A stretch of 64,000 nt of DNA from assembly GCA_963920705.1 (NCBI GenBank), contig OY987239.1:9267504-9331503 (forward strand). The letters run 5' to 3'. The position numbers and the translations under genes are program-made. Numbering within the stretch: the stretch's first letter is position 1; the number at the start of each line of letters is the position of its first letter. Under the pieces are notes generated by a model that saw only the letters and a program-made list of their open reading frames with translations, was not told where the DNA came from and ran no database searches. The stretch comes from Odiellus spinosus (lineage: Eukaryota; Arthropoda; Arachnida; Opiliones; Phalangiidae). This document shows, one piece after another, positions 56,801 to 64,000 of the stretch.

Positions 56801-57371
56801 TTAATATTTGTTTGTAAATATTTTCAGTAATGGATTAGGCCTATTTAAACAATAAGGAATCGATAAAAAATCACTTGTTGTTAGGTTTCATCCTCCCTTT
56901 AAAGGATGCGTTAATCATTGAATGTTTTTGACGTTTCGAATAAGAAAAAAAACTTCGCAGCCCCAATTCGGGCTTTGATCACGCGGGAGTTTCTCTTGCC
57001 CCTTTTGCAAATATTTCTGCGGGCGCCAATGGATATGCGTCTTTTCCCCATTTGGTTAATTTTTATCAAATTAAAATGGAATTTTCCCATTGATAATATA
57101 GCGGGGGTTTTACAAAGCCAAGTGTGTGTCGAGTTTTCATTACACATTGGAGGAACTACTTTTATTCAACGACCAAGTGTAAATCTCTTCTGCTTTTTCT
57201 TACAATTCAGAAAGATTCTCGAAAGCTAAACCGCGCAAAACAGCTTTAGCTTCACCTGATGATTAGCGGTAGTTCAATCTCAATTTGGATGATGAGAAAT
57301 TGTTTTCTTACCTCTGGATAACTGAAAGTAAAATTATAGGGATTTGCCGAAGTAAATTTTTCGATTTCCAT
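50803..57371 (-). CDS. Ionotropic receptor M1 (second subfamily)
   Basis: Exons on the minus strand: 57371-57312 (start MEIEKFTSANPYNFTFSYPE), possibly a 22-nt exon 57231-57210, then 56397-56234, 55696-55490, 54823-54514, 53833-53622, 52064-51790 and 51100-50803; phases agree throughout. The 54823 exon has M1 (VWVLVALSMLAISAFSSFIS) and the pore (TADILNN). The 53833 exon has M3 (WWLLGVTVVIFSWCGSLTSQ), in which SWCGSLTSQL replaces SYTANLAAF. The 52064 exon is the second ligand-binding lobe. The 51100 exon has M4 (FRVWIIGLSLGILTFCVECF) and a basic tail ending SGKRN. No disabling change seen. The start resembles MATEKF of the plus-strand array, and several splice sites are shared with it. The micro-exon is the weakest element. 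Ligand unknown. Confidence 0.78.
51178..51315. mobile_element. MITE-G fragment split by MITE-A
   Basis: GAGCTCGGAATTCGTATAAT starts a reverse MITE-G that is interrupted at 51317 and resumes at 51654-51765 (CAATTTATCATAAAATAAAA). It lies in an M1 intron. Confidence 0.6.
51317..51653. mobile_element. MITE-A copy 14
   Basis: The left flank ATTTAAC (51310-51316) and the right flank ATTTAAC (51654-51660) form the 7-bp duplication. It lies in the M1 intron before the last exon. Confidence 0.9.
52137..52470. mobile_element. MITE-F (CAGAAG ends, 334 bp)
   Basis: Ends CAGAAGCGGATGGAAACTG and CAGTTTCCATGGGCTTCTG. Perfect 7-bp duplication CTGTTAT at 52130-52136 and 52471-52477. The interior is unrelated to MITE-A. 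It lies in the M1 intron between the M3 and second-lobe exons; open frames within it are spurious. Confidence 0.92.
52519..52638. repeat. 120-bp hairpin-forming repeat
   Basis: CTTCTGCCTGTCAC and GTGACAGGCAGAAG form perfect 14-bp inverted ends around a GC-richer centre. Small MITE-like unit; no flanking duplication was worked out. Confidence 0.6.
53126..53543. mobile_element. MITE-D copy 1 (reverse)
   Basis: Ends CAGAGGTATATAATAACCCC and its complement. Each end holds CCCCCTTCGGGGG. The flanks share TATTAT only. It lies in an M1 intron. Confidence 0.88.
54035..54361. mobile_element. MITE-A copy 15
   Basis: Target duplication GTCTTAT at 54028-54034 and 54362-54368. Ends CAGAAGCCGATG and CATCGGCTTCTG. 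It lies in the M1 intron at the pore. Confidence 0.92.
55056..55474. mobile_element. MITE-D copy 2
   Basis: Perfect 7-bp duplication CTATCAT at 55049-55055 and 55475-55481. Ends CAGAGGTATATAATAACCCC and the complement. The right end lies about 16 bp from the GTAAGT donor of the 55696-55490 exon. Confidence 0.93.
56460..56905. mobile_element. MITE-B copy (best preserved)
   Basis: Near-complete foldback of about 445 bp. Left end TTAAAGGGAGAATGCAACC and right end GTTTCATCCTCCCTTTAA, with the GGTCTAGCGACCAATGAGC core and its complement. The target duplication may be just TA. It lies in an M1 intron. Confidence 0.82.
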
Positions 57372-57740
57372 CTTGGTGTTGGATGGGTTCAAAGACCCCC
57401 TTGTTAAGCGTTAATTCCACCTGACAAAATTTTCAATATTTTAAAACATTATTTAGTAGTGTAGCTCTTGCCAACTGGTTCAAAAGGGTTAAACTCCGAT
57501 TTCGATGGCTTAATGCTCTCATCACTTCACTTTATGTAAAGGATTTAATAGCATTTCGAGTTTAATTTGTAACAGCAACTCGCGCGCTTCGAGTTAATTT
57601 TAAAACTTCTCGTTTAAATTAAAACTCGAGGGAATTTGCACCGACTACTTTTTGAAGTTTATCAATTCGCTGGATCCTTTTTCTAGATCCGAGCATCGCT
57701 GATAAACTTAAGCGTTCCCGCCTGACAGACTGACAGACGT

Positions 57741-57750
57741 TTATATAAAA
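57741..57750 (-). promoter_or_regulatory. Possible TATA box of IR gene M1
   Basis: GATTTTATATAAACG on the minus strand, followed by GTCAGTCTG, which resembles an arthropod initiator (TCAGT), though closer to the TATA than usual. It lies about 370 bp upstream of the M1 start codon, which would imply a long leader or a leader intron. Confidence 0.35.
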
Positions 57751-57759
57751 TCTCGAGAG

Positions 57760-58263
57760 CGTGATAAGATATTCTCTAGTCAACGATGCCATCAATCTCA
57801 CTTCCCGATAGGTAGTCCACACTATTTGGTATGATTTTTAATAAAAGCGTGTCCATTGTCCAAATACCAACGAGGAACCGACAAAATTTTGGGTATTCAG
57901 CGCGATATCCGTTTAGAATGATTTGGATTTCTGGTACCCGCGCCAGAAGAAGATAAATGCGTTAAACTTACTGTTTTTTGTATCCAATTTCTTAAACTTT
58001 TACAATTCTCTCTTTGATAAGTTTCGGAAATCTTGCTTCGCTGTCGCTCTCCTTCAAGATAATTTGACTTTACCACAAAATATCTCGAAGCAGTTAGACG
58101 TTTAACGATTTTTCGCGTTAATGATGTTCTCAAGTGCGTGTCATCAACGCTGTACACTATATTACGTTCATTTAATCATTTCCAATACGAACTGGGGACG
58201 AAGACGAAGCTGTTAAATAGATCCCAGAGTATCTCCCTTTTAACGAATCGTGTAGATAATGGC
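57760..58263. other. Upstream region of M1, no recognised features
   Basis: Short open frames on both strands (57897-58157 minus, 57923-58105 plus) show no family motifs or conserved copies elsewhere in the window. Confidence 0.35.
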
Positions 58264-58601
58264 CAGAAGCCGATGAAACCCTCCTTTGAAGTCTATTACT
58301 CCCGGGTCTTGTCAACCCCTCTCTGTATGGGTTAGTTTCAAAAAGCGCGATTCGTACGCCTCCTAGCGGTAGATATTTTCGGAACGGGAGTTCGTCGAGC
58401 GAATATCTCTAGCAGCCTCGGAGTTCGTCAAAAAAACGTCGTCGTTTGTGGAGAGAGAGAATTTCCAATTTTCCGTAGACAGGGGGGTATGAAGTAGGAC
58501 CCTTCCGATCTCGTAAAATTGGGAATTTTACCCATACAGAGAGGAGCGCTATATCGAACATTAGAGTAGTAGACTTCAAAGGAGGGTTTCATAGGCTTCT
58601 G
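58264..58601. mobile_element. MITE-A copy 16
   Basis: Target duplication TAATGGC at 58257-58263 and 58602-58608. Ends CAGAAGCCGATG and CATAGGCTTCTG. Confidence 0.93.
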
Positions 58602-58907
58602 TAATGGCTAAAATAGCTTCGTTTGCGTTGTCAATTCCCAATTGAATATTCACGTTTCGTTTAAAACTCCTGTTTTTAAATATCCTATTCGATTTCGTTT
58701 AAAGTGCCGTTTTCACTGTGGATTATGACTTTGCTTTGTTTCACAATTTCACCCAAGACGAGAAACGTTCAAATTAAAATTACAAAAATTGTACGTCATA
58801 GATGACGTACAATGATTTTAAAACGTGATCATGAGGCTAAAAATTAAAAATAATATTGTTTTTATATTCGGATCATTTTAATATTAACAGGCGCAAAGAA
58901 CTCAAAC

Positions 58908-59453
58908 TGATCGGATCGATCCATTGTCTTCTGTTATTCGTATATTTTCAAATATTTTATTTTCGGATAAATTATTTAAGTAACTTGAAAATGAAAATCT
59001 AATTGTTAAATGTAAACACGGTTAACCCGAAGAAACCGTTTGGCGCTTTATCTACGAACAAATTACTCGTTTTCAAACGTATAACGATGGATAAGAAACA
59101 TTCACGTTTCCAAAATTAGTCTAAAATATAAGAAAAATATTTCAAATTGACTTTTAATTCGAAGAATATCAATAAAACGACGAAACTAAGATTTTAAATC
59201 ATCTTTTTATTCGTTATTTTTCACGAAAATAAATTTTGAATGTTTTTTATCCGAACGTATAACGCGGATAATATTCTAAGATAAGTTGCCATTTTTGGAT
59301 AAAAACGGATATGGATTAGGTTTTTTACTTTATCTTGGAATAAGTTAACTCGAATGAAAAAGTCTTATTTTTAATAAAACAGATAATATACATCAGAATT
59401 TAGTAGATTTTATCCAATTAACAAAAATTATACGAATTCCGAGCTCTAAATTG
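58908..59453. mobile_element. MITE-G copy (near full length)
   Basis: From GATCGGATCGATCCATTGTC to AAATTATACGAATTCCGAGC, about 545 bp, the most complete member in the window. Its right end TCCGAGCTCTA is the inverse of the TAGAGCTCGGA left end seen at 36757. Confidence 0.75.
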
Positions 59454-59650
59454 AGTAAAAGCAGTTTGCAAATAATATTTATTTATATTTGTGACAGCGC
59501 GGCTTTAAATTTCGTAGCTTTGTTATTTCGGTTACCTAGGCAACGAGAATCCAGTAATTATGTTCCCAAGTGTTAGATATCTTATTTCAAATTATAATTG
59601 GAGTTTTACGATCAAAATAACTTTCTCATTTCACCCGAAATAAATCACAC

Positions 59651-60068
59651 CAGAGGTATATAATAACCCCCTTCGGGCGGAAGTATGAAAGCCCCTATAC
59701 TACCAACGCTAAAAATCACGAACAACAAGAGCCCGCTGCTGACTATCTAGGCCACTAGCTCGCGCTGGACTTCTCAATGTCGCTACTCTAGTAAATGGTC
59801 TTTGTATAAACAAGACGGCTCGATTTGTGTTTAGAACTTCCTGTCTCGGGAGTCCGGCTGTCTGTTAAAATGGAGTCGAAGGTTTACTTCAGCTCGCGAG
59901 TTCCGGAAGCGTGCGTAGGGAAAATTTAGTCAGGTTCAAAATGGTGTAACTATTTTTTGGGAGTAAAGCGGTGTGTCGATCCGCCGCGATTTACGCCGGG
60001 CACTTGTTGTTCGTCGATTTTGCCTACCTTTCATACTTCCCTTCGAAGGGGGTTATTATATACCTCTG
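59651..60068. mobile_element. MITE-D copy 3
   Basis: Perfect 7-bp duplication ATCACAC at 59644-59650 and 60069-60075. Ends CAGAGGTATATAATAACCCC and the complement. Confidence 0.93.
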
Positions 60069-60075
60069 ATCACAC

Positions 60076-60600
60076 TTATGGTAGAGTTGTTAAACACTTA
60101 TTGATCCCATTTAACCAAACCTATAACACAGCGAGAGATAGTTTTAATAGGAATTGTTAGAATTGGGAATAAATTTTGGAGGAATGGTCCAATGATTGTC
60201 AGAATTGAGTTGGAAGACGTTGCTTTGATTTCCCGTTAAATATTTAATAATTTCAAGGAGACGCTGCTCTATGGTAATAAAATTAAAATTTAGTCAGCAC
60301 TTCATCATCAGGTCTAAAACTAATTAGCTAAAATTGTAAAATAATTTCGAAATGAAAGTGGGACTCGGAATTCCTGGAAAAATACCTTATTCTCAATAAT
60401 TTAGATATTATAAGCTCCACAATCTGAAAAGACTAATTCATAGAATATCAATTTATCAGAGCCACACTTTAAACATAATTTTGATTTAATGGTATTTAAA
60501 AGTGCTTACAACAATATTTAACAAAAATTAAATGCACAAATCAGCCGCGATTAATTACGTCTTTCGGCGATTCCAAACATCTGAGCTTGTTCTAGAGAAT
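60076..60600. other. Intergenic region without recognised features
   Basis: A/T-rich, no exons. A stretch near 60490-60560 (AGTGCTTACAACAATATTTA, AAATGCACAAATCAGCCG) repeats sequence that flanks MITE-E at 49907-49965 and 50264-50280, so this is the empty paralogue of that insertion site. Confidence 0.55.
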
Positions 60601-60604
60601 TAAG

Positions 60605-60835
60605 GGATATCCTCGAAAGGTATCCGTTTGTACAGCGTAGGGTGGAAGTAGGTTGTCCTGATGCCAGTGCTAACCACTAGGGATTCAGAGTTTTTGTGGA
60701 AAGGGGGGAAAAAAGAACCATTTGCAAACTCAACGCTGAGTGTTTTCAATCCAGTTCCTTCACCCAGCGCTTCAAGATGGAATCGAACCCGGAACCTCTT
60801 GTCGCGCTGCGAGGGTGAAAATCCACTCCGACACC
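60605..60835 (-). mobile_element. tRNA-derived SINE (minus strand)
   Basis: On the minus strand GTGTCGGAGTGGATTTTC is followed about 40 bp later by GGTTCGATTCC (60789-60779), a perfect RNA polymerase III B box within GGTTCCGGGTTCGATTCC. The spacing suits a tRNA head (Ser/Leu-like), followed by unrelated sequence. It is not a functional tRNA as far as I can fold it. Target duplication not identified. Confidence 0.55.
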
Positions 60836-60885
60836 CAATTAGATTATCATTTCATCGATACACATTCATTACTAATGGCATTTAC

Positions 60886-61222
60886 CAGAAGCCGATGAAA
60901 CCCTCCTTTGAAGTCTATTACTCTCGGGTCTTGTCTACCCCTCTCTGTATGGGTTATTCTCAAAAGGCGCGATTCGTACGCCTCCTAACGGTAGATGTTT
61001 TCGGAGCGGGAGTTCGTCGAGCGAATATCTCTAGCAGCCTTGGAGTTCTTCCAAAAAACGTCGTCGTTTGTGGAGAGAGAGAATTTCCAATTATCCGTAG
61101 ACAGGGGGGATGAAGTAGGACCCCTTCTAACTCGTAAAATTGGGAATTTTACCCATACAGAGAGGAGCGCTATAAGGAACATTGGAGTAGTAGACTTCAA
61201 AGGAGGGTTTCATTGCCTTCTG
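60886..61222. mobile_element. MITE-A copy 17
   Basis: Ends CAGAAGCCGATG and CATTGCCTTCTG. The flanks CATTTAC and ACATTAC are similar but not identical. Confidence 0.88.
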
Positions 61223-61803
61223 ACATTACTAATAACGGAATGGATATTAGATTTAATTTAATTACTATTATCAGACTACCGCCTTTGGTAAAATACCTAC
61301 TCAGTTACGTAATCACTTTAGTATAATCAAAGCTACAGACTTGTGCTTTAATAAACCCCATGATCTATGGTATTTCGATCTCCGGTTTGATCATCGATAA
61401 TAGTCACGTGTTGATATTTCGATATATTAAAACTGCTTATTAGACTGGCGTATGCTTTAAATGTAAGCGGGAAGCCATGGTTCCTGGGACTTAAGATATG
61501 AACAAGATGAGCGAAGGAGGCCATTGGAACTCCGAACTAGTGGTGAAAGTAAAGGCGGCAAAAGTTTCCCCTAGCACCAAATTGCGCCTTTTAATCTCGT
61601 TTACTGCATTCATCGTTCTAAGTGGAAAAGTGATAATGCCCCCCCCCCTTTCGATGAAGTCATCAACGGAATGCAGATTTTGCAAACAGGTTTAGGTTTT
61701 ACATCTTCTAAAGAATGGAATGATAGGAAAATTAGTCTCATTTCGCTCTTCTTAAAAAGGTACGTTTATGCTAAATGTGGTGATCACTTAATACGGACCT
61801 TTT

Positions 61804-63917
61804 TCACCAACCTTCATTCGTTAAACATTCGACGCAAAAGGTTAAAATGCCCAATGAAAGACCGATAATCCAAACACGAAAGATTTTCGTCAGGTATACT
61901 ACGTTGATGGGCGTGTAAGATACTGTAGTGGAGCCAGAATTTTCCGATTCCAATACGTTTCCACGTCTAAGTCTCATAACTGATCTGTAAAAGTGTTCCA
62001 TCTGTCTCGTTTCAGTTATTCTCGTTGCCCTGAATAATAACAAGTTGAGAAACCAAAATATTACCTCCCCGACAACGTTAACCTAACCAAACCCTACTTC
62101 AAATTAAAGATGGACACAATGAAATATTTATTTTAAATGTAAATAAGTGGAATTCGAATTCTAGCAATATAAATAAATACATCGGTATCATTAGGCTGCA
62201 CTGCGCAGGATATCCGCTTACGCGGGAAGTGACACACACACAGACACGACCAGTGTAAAACATCCCCCTGAACTAAAGTTCAGTCGGGGAGGTAAAAAGC
62301 TATAATTTACTATTATGTGTTAGTGTACGTCTAAGAGTGTGACTCTTATCTGAGGTAGTTTCTTACAGATAGTCGATGTTCTCCTTGATGTCGCGAGGCA
62401 GTCGTTTATTGAATAACATGTACGTGTAGAACGTTTCGTATTCTCTCTTTCCCACGTACAGTTTCCGCTTATTTAGTTTCAGCATCTTGAAATAGGTAGG
62501 AGTCAGTTTCGAGATAGCTTCGTGGATTATTGTAGCTTCCCCGCTGACGAATTTTTCACTTATTGTTTTGTCCTCTAACCATGAAATACTTTTGACACTT
62601 CTTCGGACCTGCTTCTTCAAATTGCGGTGCTTTGACTCGTAGTCCTACAATAGAAATTTAATTGTTTAATTTAGGCTTTCGTCAGGGCTAGCTCGCGATT
62701 TTGAAAATATTCTCGAACCCAGCGCTACTGGTTGAGTATAAAGGAAAATAAACCAGTTTATATTAACGGTCCGTGGTTACCTCAAGGAATATCTCTGCCC
62801 GAGATCCTTCCCTGTAATAGCAAAGAAGATTTGGTTTGGCCAACAAATCCTCCAGAGAATCGATGAAGAAATTGTCGTCGACGATTTGTTGACTCGTGAA
62901 GTTATCACACCAGTTGAAAATTATAACCGTTACTCCCAAGAGCCAACAGGCTCGGACGAGCCTTAATGTCGCTTTCTTCGCGTCCGCTACGGCTGCCAAT
63001 AGAAAAATTAGAATCACCAAATATTACGGGACAATTGAACTCGAGGGTAGCTTGTTAATTTTAGTATCTCGGACATAAATTCTAAATTAATTGATATAGA
63101 AGTTGTTGAATCATAAAGGAGTTTCAGGAGTATACGATTAAAAATAATTTCTGTCCCGTAAGGGGGCGCGACGCTTTTGAGAAGTCTAGTTTATTATTAG
63201 TTGTTAAATTTGCGATACTTAACAGTTGTTTAGAATATCAGCCGTGTGAGTCCAGAGGGACTCGGCGAACGAAGAAAAACGACTTTCACGACGCATCCTC
63301 TTTCTGAAGCCGATAAAAGAAGAAAAGGCGGATATCACGAGCATCGAAAGAGCCACCAAAACCCAAACCAGGTCACCGAGTCCCTGGATTGACAGTAATT
63401 CCGAAGCATCCCTCTGATTAGTTTCAACAGACGAATATATTACGAAGGAAACAATAAACGAAAACGGAGGTACGTGATGAAGACTCGGCGCATCCTCGTC
63501 CACATTATAGAAACGAAGCGTTGAATCGGTTATCTGCCCTCGACGAAAAGGAATGTATAAACTTGATTATTTGAGCGAGAGTGGGGCCAGGTTGCGGTAA
63601 AAGTTAGATGGAGGTCATAAGTTACTCCAAGTTACTCTCACGTTGGATCCCCCGTTTAAATATGATTGTTTCATAATTAATCATTATCCTTATAGTCTAC
63701 TTACGCCGTATTCAACACCCAAGTTATGTATTTCGTGCCTATCCGCCCGTTTTGCATTGCTGAAGTTTGAGAGACGTTTCCGTAATTCAAAATCGTTCAT
63801 AGATACGAGTTTGACATTTTTTAAATTTTGGAAAATGAGCCAAGTCCAAAAAAATATGCGTTGGCTATGAATGGTGTATGGCCACTTGGTAAAAGCCCTC
63901 ACAAACCCAAGCGTAAA
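61804..63917 (-). pseudogene. Ionotropic receptor M2, 3' part, premature stop in tail
   Basis: Minus-strand exons: 63917-63705, 63533-63224, 62992-62781, 62644-62367 and 62029-61804; upstream exons lie beyond the window. It is the paralogue of M1: M1 helix VWVLVALSMLVISAFSSFIG, pore TADILNN, M3 WLLGVTVIIFNWCDNFTSQQ, second lobe, then M4 FRVWIIGLSLGILTFCVECL. The intron between the M3 and second-lobe exons is only about 136 nt here, which fixes those splice sites. After ECLTNEGW the codon is TGA where M1 has CGA, removing about 19 basic tail residues. All membrane segments remain, so it could still encode a channel; I list it as a possible pseudogene because of the shortened tail. Confidence 0.7.
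62061..62295. mobile_element. Short inverted-repeat element with TTACCTCCCCGAC ends
   Basis: Perfect 13-bp inverted termini TTACCTCCCCGAC / GTCGGGGAGGTAA around 209 bp. Flanking TA on each side fits a TA target. It is absent from the paralogous M1 intron, which has AGCTGATAATTTACTG at that position. Confidence 0.75.
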
Positions 63918-63959
63918 CTGAAAATTTTGCAATCGGATTGGAATACTTGTAATTACAAT

Positions 63960-64000
63960 TAGAAGCCGATTAAACCCTCCTTTGATGTCTATTACTCCCG
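63960..64000. mobile_element. MITE-A copy 18, cut by window end
   Basis: AGAAGCCGATTAAACCCTCC and following bases match the MITE-A left end; the rest lies beyond the window. Confidence 0.85.

Noticed and set aside
56911-57229. Open frames of 78 (minus) and 103 (plus) residues
   Set aside because: Neither matches an IR exon or any known family, and neither has conserved counterparts in the other IR genes. The interval is better explained as intron of M1.
60760-60835. tRNA gene on the minus strand
   Set aside because: A good B box and a weak A box are present, but no complete cloverleaf with matching acceptor stem could be drawn; a SINE head is more likely.

Overview
This is eukaryotic DNA from an arthropod, A+T-rich, with GT-AG introns, TATA-type promoters and very dense non-autonomous transposons. 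Two gene families narrow the source: an anti-lipopolysaccharide factor (ALF), a family known from crustaceans and horseshoe crabs and not typical of insects, and expanded clusters of divergent ionotropic receptors (IRs). My inference is a non-insect arthropod (crustacean, chelicerate or myriapod); I cannot name the species. Most long open frames in the window are artefacts of tandem repeats or transposons, and most real exons are short.

Layout. 0.1-27 kb: a plus-strand tandem array of IR genes. It holds the last exon of one gene that starts outside the window, then three paralogues with the same nine-exon plan (gene 1 at 2.1-8.3 kb, gene 2 at 15.4-21.7 kb, gene 3 at 23.4-27.0 kb). Only gene 3 reads intact. 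Gene 1 has a nonsense codon before its last membrane helix, and gene 2 has a frameshift and a lost splice donor. Genes 1 and 3 lie in nearly identical duplicated blocks, so each serves as an empty-site control for insertions in the other. Between genes 1 and 2 sits a 4.7 kb palindromic DNA transposon with 1,927-bp arms. It lies exactly between AAA and TTT with no target duplication, the signature of the Spy group.

29.5-31.7 kb (minus): a three-exon ALF gene whose first intron is filled by a foldback-like 16-bp minisatellite. 33.3-42.3 kb (minus): two paralogous three-exon genes for small secreted proteins of unknown function, with identical intron phases and a shared two-cysteine C-terminal exon. 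One has acquired a 10-residue Pro/Asn/Gly/Tyr repeat domain. 45.9-49.5 kb (plus): a five-exon SLC16-like monocarboxylate transporter. 50.8-57.4 kb and 61.8-64.0 kb (minus): two IR genes of a second, divergent subfamily that share splice sites with the plus-strand array; the second has a premature stop.

Mobile DNA. At least five short inverted-repeat families begin with 5'-CA (CAGAAG, CAGAGG, CAAGAA, CCAAGAAT) and carry 7-bp target duplications that can be read directly. The commonest (MITE-A) has 17 copies plus a fragment in 64 kb. There are also hAT-type elements with 8-bp duplications (one carrying a 21-bp minisatellite of about 43 units), tRNA-like SINEs and foldback elements built of inverted tandem repeats. 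All exon coordinates are my own splice predictions from reading frames, intron phase and paralogue comparison.
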